64,000 bases of DNA from Psococerastis gibbosa (GCA_963971405.1 OZ020487.1:48147039-48211038); one strand, 5' to 3'. Numbered from the stretch's first letter, positions 22,675-33,323 are shown. A program made the numbers and translations. The notes: a model not told the origin generated them from the letters alone.

Positions 22675-22873
22675 TGACTACTGTCGGCAAGGTCAAGGTT
22701 CATCATGTAATAGACTATAATTGCACCTGGAAATCTCTTCAAGTTCGGTGAAAGTTAGTGAGTGGCAAATCCCGTGTTAGCAAGATTTTCCGATTTAATG
22801 TCTGCTTATGTTAGAGTAAAACTTAACAGCAGACTAATTGCAGTGCATCTTTTTTGATAGGATCTGATTATAA

Positions 22874-23007
22874 ATCGATGGGAAGACTGGGCTTGGTAGT
22901 CCCTCGCTGAGGAAGTGGGCTTCTTCTATTAATTTGTCTCGTGCCAATAAGTATAAATAGCCCTTTTTCCATAGCGAGAGAGTCCCAAGTCCAGTCTCTC
23001 TATCGAT
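22874..23007. repeat. 134-bp foldback in the presumed RNF144 3' region
   Basis: Arms of about 43 bp pair: the left starts ATCGATGGGAAGACTGGGCT, and the right, as reverse complement, starts ATCGATAGAGAGACTGGACT. The loop is about 50 bases. It may be a small MITE or a transcribed hairpin if the long isoform's 3' UTR covers it. Confidence 0.7.
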
Positions 23008-23577
23008 ATGACGTCAGACCCAATCTAAACCAGTATCACTGTAATTGGTCGGAGAAATTAATGTTGTTGGGACAATTTTATGTTTCAGCTTACTAAATCT
23101 ACAATATTTACGTTTGTAAGCAGCCATGATTTTCTTATTTTTATATATTACTTTGCCTTGGGTTGTGTGGTGGTTTTATGTAACGGTAAAAAACGTGCCT
23201 TGTAGGCTATCTACCTGTTAACAAATTTTCGTGGAGCCTGAATTGTTTGTAACACTGCATAGCTTAAAAATTAATTTAAAGGCGCTGTCAATCAAATGTC
23301 GTCCAGTTGGTACTTGGAGGCTAGTCATCTAGGCTACTTGAGGTTTAACTGAAAACATAACAATGCAAAATCGTAATTTGACTAGTCCAAGAGATTTATT
23401 TAAATTGTTAGTTTATTTATTTTTAGACTGATATCATCATTCACATAATTAATTAATTAAAAGTAAAGTTAACATTTTTCGTCTAAAAGCCAGCACACCT
23501 CACTCATCAATGTATTTTAATTTTTTATTTTGTGGCATTCTTAATTGAAAGTGTAAAAAATTATGTTACCGGGGTTA

Positions 23578-23834
23578 GGCCCGGTACACGCGGACGAGTC
23601 TGAGGTCGCGAGTTGCCGACGTGTTATCTCAATGTAGCAAATGAGTGACCACAGAGTCAATCTCTTCGATTAATGAGACTGGTGTGACTACACGGCACCC
23701 CCTCGCCCCGCCAACTCATAGAAATCTTGTGAAGTAGACTGTGGTTTTGCAACAACCACTCACCAAGTCCTATGGCTACAGTGGAAGAAATTCGACAAAC
23801 TCGCGACTGCAGACTCGTCCCTGTGTACCTGGCC
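23578..23834. mobile_element. PIF/Harbinger-type MITE
   Basis: 257 bp flanked by TTA on both sides (23575-23577, 23835-23837). Inverted ends of about 45 bp start GGCCCGGTACACGCGGACGA and, on the other side, GGCCAGGTACACAGGGACGA; both go on to GAGTCTG..GTCGCGAGTT. A 3-bp TWA duplication with GG-starting ends is the hallmark of the superfamily. Confidence 0.85.
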
Positions 23835-24980
23835 TTAACTGTATATGAGCTTCTTTGTGACTATTACATTATTGGCGTTTATTATTTTATTTATTATTTA
23901 AAAGAAAGAATTTTAATGTGCACTACTGTAATGCTGACGAGTCCATGCTAGTATCTTCAGTTTGGCACAAAATTACTTGATGAGCGTGCCCGACTTTCGT
24001 TCCTTAGGTTATTATCAGACTGTACGTTATTTTCCCGGCACTTATTCCTTGTCTAATATTTAAATAAGCACGTCGCAGTGATCAGGCAGGTCTTGGATGT
24101 GTGTAGGCTTATTATATTATCAGAAACTTTCCCATGTTCTAAATGGAAGAGATGTGACATTGGCTGTCTTTTTCGCAAATTAATTTGTCAAAGAAGACAT
24201 TAAAAATATATATTTTTTTTTTGGCTGGGGAAAACGTCCCATCTCTCGGATGACCCGTGCTTGGGATAGGGTAAACCGCAGTAGCCGACGACGTTGTCCG
24301 GCAGTTAGTCTCAATCGCCTCTAGTGGAGGTACGTCGCGTCCTTTCCATCCTTTAGAATTAATAATTGCGTTGATGGCAAATGGTTGAGAAATATTTATA
24401 GTAGGTACATACTGAATTGCTTGAACTTTTGTATTCGAATTGAATGTACATGCATACAATTGCCGTCAGTGGAGGTAGATAATTACTTTCACTTGATTGT
24501 AAATATATATATTGCCGATCCATAATTATTGGCAATTTCTGACTGCGTTAATCGTTACTAAGACGACTGTATTATAAAACATTTATAATTCTATTACATT
24601 GTTGCTTTTAAGCTGTAAATATGTACACAATGTTGTAAAAATATATAATATTCTTTATGCTATTGATTGCTTGTAGTTCAGCTTTAACTCTCTCCCTCCC
24701 TCTTCAGCAAACTATATGTATAGCATATGTCTGTTTCCTTGATGATTTCGTGAAAAATCTTAGGTATAGGAAAGCGGCAAGATTTGAATGTAAAACTTGA
24801 GTTAGGAAATAACCATAGAAATAGGCTAGCTGCCTTTGCTAGCTACTTACTATTCTTTAGAGTATACAGCCCGTAGGAAACTGGCAGCCCGAAATGTAAT
24901 GTAATACTTTTTATTTTTTATTTAATTAACTGAGCAAGTTATTAAAGATTTAGCTCATTTAAGTTGTAGAAGACTACTTC

Positions 24981-25127
24981 TGCATCATATAATAAGGTAC
25001 CGTAACTTTCGAAATTGTAGTTTTTCATAAACACGATTTTACGCGAAAGTTATTGTTTATAAATTATTATCGTGTTTATGAAAAAACTACAATTTCGAAA
25101 GTTAAAAATATCTTATTATATGATGCA
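24981..25127. repeat. long hairpin inside the nested MITE
   Basis: Arms of about 57 bp with a 30-base loop: TGCATCATATAATAAG at the start pairs with CTTATTATATGATGCA at the end, and AACTTTCGAAATTGTAGTTT pairs with its complement. Small differences only. Confidence 0.85.
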
Positions 25128-25134
25128 TGAAGTA

Positions 25135-25764
25135 CCGTCAAACCGCCTATATTGGGTCAGAAAGTGTATTTTGGGTCAGCGCGCTAAAATGTTTTATACA
25201 ATTTATTCTAGAACCACCGACAATCATCAGGGTGATGTTGATGTCTGTAAACACAGTACAATAACTAAAGTAAATAATTTAGGCAAAAGTGAGGCACTCC
25301 TATAACTCCTATAATGCTAAGTTAGTTTATTTTAATTCCTAGTTAAATTTGAAATATATGAATTCCAAGAACCCTGAAAAAACTTCAGTTGTAGGCAATT
25401 ACTGAGAAAAGCTATCCATTTTGCCGCTAATATTATTGAATCATGTTTATTTGGACATTCTCGAATAGTTTTAAGAGTAACCTAAATGAGGCGCGTAGCG
25501 CTTAACTGTGGTACAAGAGGGAGGGCACTAGTTAAGAATGGGTCCTTTCAGTGACCCAAATTACCCACCCTTAGAGTCCAAATTGGGTCAGTCTTTTTAA
25601 TTTTTATTCTTAGTGGGACCATTCTATTCGAAAAACTAGACTCCTGCTAAATCTCGTGTGCGTGCTGCTATGTATTAACGTCAATAACTGTGAAATATTA
25701 CAACAAACAATTTCAAGAGTTGAAAAATTCATTGAAAATTGACCCAATTTAGGCGGTTTTACGG
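25135..25764. mobile_element. inner TA-flanked MITE with TTGGGTCA subterminal motifs
   Basis: Ends CCGTCAAACCGCCTATATTG and, on the other side, CCGTAAAACCGCCTAAATTG, with TA at 25133-25134 and 25765-25766. The octamer TTGGGTCA (either strand) occurs at least five times towards the two ends. No transposase. Inserted into the outer MITE. Confidence 0.85.
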
Positions 25765-25924
25765 TAGTCTTCCACAACTTAAACGAGCCAAATCTTTAAT
25801 AACTTGCTTAGTTAATTAAATAAAAAAAATATGTGCTAAATTTCGGGCTGCCAATTTCCTACGGGCTGTACACTCTTAAGCTGCATGTAAAATAGCGACA
25901 AATACCAACAAAAAATCCTTTTCT

Positions 25925-26105
25925 GCTCTGGCCGATCAGCAGCCTGATCGATGCGATTATAATACCGGTATTCATTTAATCCCGTGGTAATAAAAATGTA
26001 AACAAGATAATGGAAAGTGCTATTCAAAAATTTTTTGTTTACAGTTGTAATCCTAGGGTATTTATTTAACGCCGGTATTATAATCGCCTCGATCAGGCTG
26101 CAGGT
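25925..26105. repeat. foldback repeat, family D, copy 1
   Basis: GCGATTATAATACCGGTATT near 25950 and its inverted partner GCCGGTATTATAATCGC near 26070, with AGCCTGATCGA paired outside. The middle (GTAAACAAGAT...AAGTGCTATTC...TTTTGTTTAC) recurs at 31190-31250; a weaker relative of the end lies at 52640-52700. Confidence 0.7.
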
Positions 26106-26247
26106 CTTGGGAGATTCCATGAAAGCGCAGACAACGCTTTTCATCTATGTCGCCTACGCTATAGGTAGGCCTATATGTTGTATATAATAAAAAGTTAAAA
26201 ATACTTCTTTTTCTGACAACAGCCCCAACACACAAAACTCTCTTGTG

Positions 26248-26524
26248 TTCCAATTTCGAACCGCAATGACGACTATGAACTTTTACTTAAGTACCTATCA
26301 CATTATTTTCACTTTGAATGGACGTCATCTTGAAATCCTTAATTTCCCGTAAAAAGTGTTTATCACCATTATTTTAGGTAATAATAATGGCTGTCAGTCA
26401 GATTTTATATTTCTTTCTTCTGCGACCAATATTAACAGATATGAATTAATTATAGGTATAAGATTTTAATAGACTGCCATCTTGGAATAAAATAGCGAAT
26501 AAAGCTGGTTAACGAACTCGATCA
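26248..26524 (-). repeat. dispersed repeat, family C, copy 2
   Basis: Inverted copy of 6310-6600 with the same order of blocks. It stops where the RTE fragment begins. Confidence 0.75.
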
Positions 26525-26539
26525 GGACATTTGTATACT

Positions 26540-27440
26540 CACTTTACATTAACTGCGCATTATCCCTCCCACGGGGTCGGCGGCACGGATCTTAATCTTC
26601 CAGCTGTTTCGGTTTTGGGAATCGTCCGGCGAGAGACCGAGGGTCCTGAGGTCCACCCTCACTTTCGTTTCAAGGGACATCCTCGGTCGTCCTATAGGTC
26701 CACCGGGTAGTCCCACACACCAGAGGCGTAAAGTTTTAGAATGATGGCGGGGGCAAAATAGTAGACCTAAGACGTCATCAGGCAGGATTTAAGGAAAAAT
26801 GAAAATATAAGAGCAAAATAGCTAAGGGAATAGTAAGCAGTAGCTAAGGGAAAGAAGACTCAGCTGGTGGGGCCACGTACAGAGGAGGGAGGAAACATCC
26901 CTCCTAAAGCGTACACAGAAATGTTCTCTCGCCCTGAACAAAGAAGACGCTCTAAACAGAGTTGTTTGGAAACGCCGCTGCCGTGCCACCGACCCTCCCT
27001 GAGGGCAAAGGCGATGTAAAAGTAAAAGTAAGAGCAAAATAGTATGGTTTTACGCATTTTAATAGTTGTAAAGTATAGCTGTAGATTTTACAAGGCTAAA
27101 ACATTAATATTGCTGCAAAGGGGACCATGAAGTATGAACTACGTCTTACAATGCTCGAGGCTGGGGGGGGGGGGCAAGTTGGACCATGCCCCCCCCCCCC
27201 CCAACTTTACGCCCCTGCCACACACCTTGTAGCAAGTGTCCATTTTCTTTTCTTAGCGTATGGCCCCACCACGCCAGTCTTCGTTCCCTGACTTTGTCGG
27301 TGATCGGTGCTACTTGCATCTCCGCTCGGATGTCCTCGTTTCTCCTCCTGTCTGTAAGACAGTAACGCAACATTCGCATCTCAGCCACATGCAGCAGTTG
27401 CTCTTCGTCCCTCCGCAATGGTCAGTACTTTTTTTTTGCC
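26540..27440 (-). pseudogene. RTE-like LINE C-terminal fragment, split by a hAT element
   Basis: On the - strand the frame reads EEQLLHVAEMRMLRYCL...RERRLAWWGHTLRKENGHLLQG down to about 27218, is interrupted by the 497-bp hAT element, and resumes at 26720 with a frame giving RPRMSLETKVRVDLRTLG, DSQNRNSWKIKIRAADPV and a stop. These are typical of the tail of RTE-family ORF2 after the reverse transcriptase. The upstream part is missing. Confidence 0.82.
26721..27217. mobile_element. hAT-type non-autonomous element with captured RTE piece
   Basis: Ends CAGAGGCGTAAAGTT (left) and CAGGGGCGTAAAGTT (right, complement) are flanked by the identical 8-bp duplication CCACACAC (26713-26720, 27218-27225). 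An 8-bp duplication with CAGGGGCG-type ends is diagnostic of hAT. The interior + strand (about 26850-27000) codes for another RTE tail (RLSWWGHVQRREE...LNKEDALNRVVWKRRCRRAT), so it carries LINE sequence. G and C runs lie next to the right end (27163-27174, 27189-27202). Confidence 0.9.
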
Positions 27441-27837
27441 AAGTTTAATCAATATCAAATATTATCTACGGAAGTAACAGTGTTTCCTAAAATCGACACA
27501 ATTAATATATTATATTATAATATGGATTTAGGCTCAGGGGTCATGAAATGATAGGCAAGGTTGTGAAGAAATTTTCCGGAAGTCGAACGAACATTGGTCG
27601 CCTTCTCAACAGGCAGATGAATGAATGGTTTGAATCTATAGACCTTTTAAGACGTATGTATGGAACATAAAAGTCGTAGATCGTCTCTATAGGAACTTCC
27701 AAATACAATAATAATACCAAGCCGTTATAACTTATAAGTAAATTTTAAGCATCGTCGGATCGGACCTATGAATTTTAAACTATTGGCGCCTTTCTTCATT
27801 TTTTCGGCGACAAAAATCGTGGCAGCAGATCACGAAA

Positions 27838-27915
27838 CCACTTCCGTTTTCCGTCCACCATCTTGAAAGTTAAAAGACAAAAGTCTTCTTCCAGCTCAAC
27901 AAGCAAGAAGAGATT
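27838..27915 (+). promoter_or_regulatory. RpS2: RpS2 promoter edge and non-coding exon 1
   Basis: Pyrimidine-rich tracts CTTCCGTTTTCC (27841-27852) and TCTTCTTCC (27884-27892) are candidate 5' TOP starts, as expected for a ribosomal protein mRNA. The leader ends ...AGATT|GTAAGT at 27915/27916, a strong donor, and the next exon opens at 28269 with ACAATGG. The exact transcription start is inferred. Confidence 0.55.
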
Positions 27916-28271
27916 GTAAGTAAATTTTAGAATTAATTAATTAATTCTTCAATTTCTTTCATGTATTTGCGACGTCTCTAAAAGACTCTCCATTCCCAGC
28001 TTATTATTCATTTATCAGGTTCCAGATTTTGCAACAGCTGTGTTGTGTTAAAATTTCTTAAATCTGACCGGCAGAATGCCTCGTGGCTAATGAACACTTA
28101 TTATTGCGTATATGCGTCATGCATTTTTATTATTTTAAATTCTACTTTATTATTGATCATATACTGTAGTTAGGAATTGGATTATCACAAATTAGCCATC
28201 ATATCAGTAGACGTAATTGCTACGTTATTGTATGCAACCATGTAGCCCGGTTTAATTTCTTATTTCAGACA

Positions 28272-30526
28272 ATGGCGGACGCAGCTCCAGCCCGTGGTCG
28301 AGGTGGATTCGGCAGGGGTGGTCGTGAAGGAGGTCGTGGTGGCCCACGTGGACGTGGTAAGTTTATCACAGACTTCAGATAACTCTCTGGGCTCTTGGTG
28401 TTCGTGAAATTTTTAAGCACAATTCAAATGAAACCTGTCCAGGACAATGTCACCACTATTCCTCAGACCGTGCGACACATCCTATAACTCAATTTACGTA
28501 ACGTCAATTTCTAGTCACTTTCTTGCTAGTGACAGATATACAGATAGTCATACCCGTGGATTAAGAAAGTTAATTAAGTTACCTCGTGACTAGTCATAGC
28601 CTCCTTACTATAGACATTTGGGTCTCTTGGTCCGTACCAACGTTGAAGTTGAGGTGCTTAGTAAACAAAATGAGCTGTTAAACTATGACCTACCTATGTA
28701 ATAAAAAGGTTCTTGGCAACTAAAACATTAAATCAAACATTTTGAAATCGTACTTCTCACCCGATCAAACTTCAAAAAAAAAATATTTTATCATTATTAT
28801 ATGACACGGTCGATCCGGCTCTGGCTGGTCAGGGACTCGAATTATAATTATTGTATTGTTAATAGACTAATAATTTGAGTGCATATTATGTTAATTGTAA
28901 AGGCTGGGGCGTATGTTAAGCCTAGATATAATGACTCATCTTATTACAGGTCGCGGCCGTGGGCGTGGTCGTGGTCGTGGCAAGGAAGCGGAAAAGGAGT
29001 GGGTGCCCGTCACCAAGCTGGGCCGTCTGGTTGCCAACGGAAAAATCAAGTCGCTAGAAGACATCTACCTGTTCTCTCTGCCCATCAAAGAGTTCGAGAT
29101 CATTGATCATTTCATCGGGCCCTCTCTCAAGGACGAAGTCCTCAAGATTATGCCTGTGCAGAAGCAGACGCGTGCCGGCCAGCGCACGCGATTCAAGGCT
29201 TTCGTCGCCATCGGTGACTCAAACGGACACATCGGGCTTGGCGTCAAATGCTCCAAAGAAGTGGCGACGGCCATCCGCGGTGCCATTATCCTCGCTAAGC
29301 TTTCGGTGGTGCCCGTACGTCGGGGTTACTGGGGTAACAAGATCGGTCGACCCCACACTGTCCCTTGCAAGGTGAGCAATTGCTTTCTTTCTCATCAATA
29401 GAAAATAAACTGTTGTTGAAACGTAGTGAATTAGTAGCAAGTTCTGCAGTGCAGAGCCACTGTTCTATGTATTGACAGTAATATTAATAATTATAAGAGT
29501 CGTCTTAATATTGAAAAAGTCCTATCAACATATCATCATGAGCTTCACTTTACAAGGCATTCTATGATGAAACCTCTTCACCACTTTTATGAGAATTAAT
29601 GATTCAATTTCCATCATGCACTACCAACTGACGGTCTGCCTTTCGATTGGGCACGGTGCTGAACTCTGGCGGCTGCTTGTCACAACTAATGTAATTTCAT
29701 TTTGCAGGTGACAGGCAAGTGCGGATCCGTACAGGTTCGACTCATCCCTGCTCCCCGCGGCACTGGCATCGTCGGAGCTCCGGTCCCCAAGAAGCTGCTG
29801 CAGATGGCCGGTATTGAGGATTGCTACACATCAGCTCGTGGCTCTACTGGAACTCTTGGCAATTTCGGTAAGATTTTATTAAAACCAAAATTAGCGATAT
29901 TCAGGAGGATTTTACTGCAAATACAGTTTCTTATTTTGGTCAATGAAAGCCATCATCAACAATCAGCTATGCGGCACATGCAGATTATTGTTTTAGCCTC
30001 TGACTTCCATCCATAAAGTTTTTGATCGAGTCTCCATTGGCTCGGAGGCCATGTAAAACCGGTGGTCCCGGGACTTTGTAGTTGAGTAATAGATAAGATC
30101 GTCGCTATTTATTATTTAGCGCGGATGTGGTGGTGCAACCTCTACCTTTCTATCTCCCCCTCCCCCAGGCTATATTTTAAAATTCTGGAACTTGTAAGTT
30201 GTATACCTTCCTCGTTGGAGGGGTAGAGTCAATTGGACCAAGTCCTGACACATGCGCAGTAACAAGGAGACAGTCCAGCATTTAAGTTTTCGTCATACAT
30301 CACGATCGGTGACAGGAGCTCAATTTAATTGATGATTATATTCAGTTAGTCCGTAATTCCTTGTTTTGTTGCAGCTAAGGCAACGTACGCTGCCATTGCC
30401 AAGACTTACGCCTATTTGACTCCGGACCTCTGGAAGGAGAATCCGCTGAACAAGGCTCCTTATGCGGAGTTTGCTGACTTCTTGGCCAAGAGTCAGCGCA
30501 TCAACGTGGGCGGTCGCGTCGACTGA
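28272..30526 (+). CDS. RpS2: 40S ribosomal protein S2 (uS5), four coding exons
   Basis: Core small-subunit protein lining the mRNA entry channel. Coding exons: 28272-28356, 28950-29371, 29708-29867, 30375-30526 (TGA 30524-30526); total 819 bases, 272 aa, in the normal insect range. All introns are GT-AG and phases match. Residues 7-40 form an RG-rich tail ([19 protein letters not shown] and [11 protein letters not shown]) typical of eukaryotic S2 and a target of arginine methylation. The S5 double-stranded-RNA-binding part has [20 protein letters not shown], and the S5 C-terminal domain has [20 protein letters not shown] and [14 protein letters not shown]. The start ATG is fixed by the Kozak ACAATGG and the family N-terminus. 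Codons are GC-rich compared with the surroundings. Confidence 0.97.
28779..28846 (+). repeat. dispersed repeat, family E, copy 1
   Basis: ACACGGTCGATCCGGC and CTGGCTGGTCA match, inverted, 38275-38335. Located in an RpS2 intron (28357-28949). Confidence 0.6.
29556..29640 (+). ncRNA. candidate box C/D snoRNA in an RpS2 intron
   Basis: C box ATGATGA (29564-29570) and D box CTGA (29628-29631) are 57 bases apart, in a short intron of a ribosomal protein gene, the standard host for animal snoRNAs. The 13 bases ending two before the D box (TCATGCACTACCA) can pair with the universally conserved 18S segment containing GGTGGTGCATGG, with two G-U pairs. An internal AATGATT near 29598 could be C'. The closing stem next to the boxes is weak (only GGCA/TGCC further out), which lowers confidence. 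Not seen in expression data. Confidence 0.5.
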
Positions 30527-30546
30527 ACGATTTATCCAGAGCCATG

Positions 30547-30552
30547 ATTAAA
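30547..30552 (+). terminator. RpS2 polyadenylation signal (ATTAAA)
   Basis: ATTAAA lies 21 bases after the RpS2 stop codon; a short 3' UTR is usual for ribosomal protein genes. Confidence 0.55.
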
Positions 30553-30944
30553 CAGCTGGAATTTTTATAAAAAATATTGCGTTCTCTTGTTAGGGCAATG
30601 ATTTGGCGCACGACACAATGCTTTTGCACTCTTCAGATATTAATTTAAAAATATTCCGTGACAAATCTCTGCATAAAATAGCTCTTATCATGGATTAGAG
30701 ATCTTCATTCTTCCATTAACTTAGTTTTAAAGTATCGTAAGACTTAAAATAGCTCGCATTTGGAGCTTTACTGCTCTGCAGCAGGCATAGCACGGGAAAC
30801 CAAGATAACTTATTCTCAGGGGTAAAAATATAAATAAAACCATTATATACATTACATTGTAGTATTATATGGTATATATAACACTGACATTAAATTAACT
30901 TTGGTTGAAGAGGTAACCTCCTCGTTATAACCGAAATTAGAGGT

Positions 30945-31017
30945 GGGCTTGTGGTCCAGCGGTTAAGGCGACGCCCCGGTTAGCCGTAGGTCGTGGGTTC
31001 GGATCCCGCCAGGCCCA
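30945..31017 (+). tRNA. tRNA-like sequence between perfect inverted repeats, probably pseudogene or SINE
   Basis: 73 bases fold as a tRNA: acceptor GGGCTTG pairs with CAGGCCC (one G-U), and the T arm GTGGG-TTCGGAT-CCCGC is good, with box B GGTTCGGATCC. The anticodon arm (30971-30987) has one C-C mismatch and position 33 is C instead of T, so the GGT anticodon reading is doubtful; the D stem is also weak. A 15-bp inverted repeat AACCGAAATTAGAGG flanks it at 30929-30943 and 31031-31045. A functional tRNA would not be expected to carry such ends. Confidence 0.5.
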
Positions 31018-31149
31018 GTTTCTTCCATATCCTCTAATTTCGGTTAAAACCATTATAGAATAGCATTCTTAAAGCCTCGTTTGAATTTTTAACCCTGGGA
31101 ATGATTATCTTGCACACCTTTACTTGCTTTGCCTCCTGTGGGTCTATCA

Positions 31150-31265
31150 AGGCGATAGGCGATCATTTTTCATCTTTACCTGGAAGTAAAAAAGTAAACA
31201 AGATGATTTTTGCATAGTAAGTGCTATTCGAAATTGTTTTGTTTACATTATAAACCCCAAAAATA
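31150..31265. repeat. foldback repeat, family D, copy 2
   Basis: Shares GTAAACAAGAT, AAGTGCTATTC and TTTTGTTTAC with 25985-26045 in the same order and orientation. Confidence 0.6.
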
Positions 31266-31493
31266 AGTTAATCCTAAACGGCATAGTGGGTCCGTTTGTT
31301 CGAAACTTTGAAAGCGTCTTAAGGCGCCAATGCGGAACAGTAGCAAGAAACATTGCAATTTATTTCATTTCACGTAAGCGTTTTGTCTTAGGTTATTTAA
31401 GGTTGCTCCCAACAAGGCCCGATTCCACCACGTTCAGAAAAGCAAAGAGTTTTTTGGCACCGCTGTGTATTGAAACAATAGGTTGCCACCTAA

Positions 31494-32129
31494 GGCTAGC
31501 TTCACATGCGCGATTTCTGTCTGTTTGACATAGAAGAGATCTCAAAGAAACAATGTCTCGCAAGTGTGAAACGAAAAGCGATGTCTCGGCGACGTCGCCT
31601 CCCCCGAGCCGCGCAGATACTGAGACGTCGCGCATTGCGGTGGGCAGGCATTTCTATGTTTAGCTTACGCGCCGTTTCACACACGCGATTTCGTGAGGCG
31701 TCTTATGCTAGACACAGACGACACAGTATTTGTTTTGTATTGACAGAAGCGCCATGGAGTTAGACTGGGAGGTATTAATTAATTCAGTCCATGCAAGGCC
31801 TGTCTAATGGGATAAAGAAATTGAAAGTCAAAATAGCATATTTGACGATGCCTAAAACTAAGGCGACATGCCTAGGCGGTTGGCTTAGTTAAGACTGGTG
31901 GAAATACTGAATAACTTCTGATAGTTAAAAAATGTATCGTCGTATTTTCTTAATTTTTCGAACAGGATGTAAAACGCTCCCTGATGGCTTCTGTTCATCA
32001 GCATAGGGTGCACCCATTCACCGCTTCGGAGTAGCTTGAGTGTGAAGAAGCCCCTGCGCTACACATCGCTTTTTAATCGTGTCTCTTTCATGTGGAACAG
32101 ACAGAAATCGCGTATGTGTGAAACTAGCC
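31494..32129. mobile_element. PIF/Harbinger-type MITE, 636 bp
   Basis: TAA on both sides (31491-31493, 32130-32132). Ends GGCTAGCTTCACATGCGCGA (left) and GGCTAGTTTCACACATACGC (right), both continuing into CGATTTCTGTCTGTT. The interior repeats the GCGATGTCTC and CACACACGCGATTTCG theme. No transposase. Confidence 0.87.
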
Positions 32130-32133
32130 TAAG

Positions 32134-32314
32134 GCGGCGATTTTACTTCATTTGTGATTTCTTGTCTGTTTTGTTTTAAGGAGACTTATGTATTAAGTTA
32201 TAGTATGGTAGAGACTTATTGATGTATTATAACTTATAATATACTATATAATAGATAAGCATCTACATAATAGTCTCCTTCAAACAAAAAATCACAAATT
32301 AAGTAAAATCGCCG
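32134..32314. mobile_element. 180-bp foldback MITE
   Basis: GGCGATTTTACTTCATTTGTGATTT on the left pairs with the complement AAATCACAAATTAAGTAAAATCGCC on the right, and AAGGAGACT pairs with AGTCTCCTT further in. It starts next to the previous MITE. Confidence 0.78.
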
Positions 32315-32360
32315 GTGGAATTGCATAGCCAACGTTTTTTTTTTTTTTAAATACTACGGC

Positions 32361-32396
32361 CATTGAATGTATAACACTAGTGTTATATATTCAATG
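32361..32396. repeat. 36-bp near-perfect palindrome
   Basis: CATTGAATGTATAACACT and AGTGTTATATATTCAATG are reverse complements with one mismatch; centre ACTAGT. No spacer, so it may be a miniature foldback or a replication/repair scar. Confidence 0.8.
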
Positions 32397-32893
32397 CTAC
32401 AGCCAACGCCCGTTCTTGGCTGCTCAGCAATTTGACGCCGTGACCCTTGATAATTAAGTAACTCGAAGTAGTAGTCCGCCGGGGATCGGGTGTCGATTGT
32501 ACTTCGGTTGAATTTTCTGCGTGGGCATGGTAGAGGCGCAGGTGTAGCTCTCATTTAGTCTAGCTAGGGTGCACCACTGGGTGAGCTACGTTGCGCCCCT
32601 TTTTAAAATGGGACGGAAGTTTTAGGCTACGCTTATTTTTCAACAGTAGAGATGTTTTTGTCCTGTGACAGCACGGCACGGGTAAATTATAAGACTTCAT
32701 GAATACTCATCGAAGCTAGGCTTCTTACCATATAGGATAATTGAAGATGCAGATGTCTTTGAGATACGATCATTTGAGCCAGCACGCAGAGAATTTGCCG
32801 AAGAATGTTTTAGCAGGAAAATTAAAGAAAAAAAATCTATTGACCACATCAGTTTCGAGCAGAGTACCTATCCATTCTATTACAATTTCATTA

Positions 32894-33323
32894 GGCGGGT
32901 ATTCCACATACGTACAACGTCAATGTAAATTATGAAATTGAAGGACATTTCAATTTTTCATTGATGGCGGCCATTCCACACGTTTTTTCCGTTTTTTCAA
33001 AAATTGACAATTTTCTATTGAAACGTATGTGCCAAATTTTTGAAATTTGTTTGCATTTGCTCCTTGAAATTGTATTTGTTTTCTTCGTCGCCTTATTATT
33101 TAAACCTTATTATAATTTTTATACAGAAATGCTTACTTTTTAGAGAAATCAATTAAAATAGTTGTACTTGTCATATCCCATGACGCCATTTTTTAATTTT
33201 TAGATTGTTTCATTGTTTGTGATTTTACTCTATGATCAATTTTAACAATGGCATAGAGTAAAATTGAAATGTCCTTCAATTTCATAATTTTCATTGACGA
33301 TGTACGTATGTGGAATACCCGCC
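32894..33323. mobile_element. PIF/Harbinger-type MITE, 430 bp
   Basis: TTA on both sides (32891-32893, 33324-33326). Inverted ends of about 65 bp start GGCGGGTATTCCACATACGT, with two or three mismatches. The interior is AT-rich and non-coding. Confidence 0.9.

Larger units (their letters stand above)
24867..25868. mobile_element. TA-flanked MITE carrying nested insertions
   Basis: Inverted ends start CAGCCCGTAGGAAACTGGCA (left) and CAGCCCGTAGGAAATTGGCA (right), followed by GCCCGAAAT and paired stretches up to about 24977 and 25767 (arms near 105 bp). TA lies on both sides (24865-24866, 25869-25870). Inside are a long hairpin (24981-25127) and another MITE (25135-25764). Confidence 0.85.
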
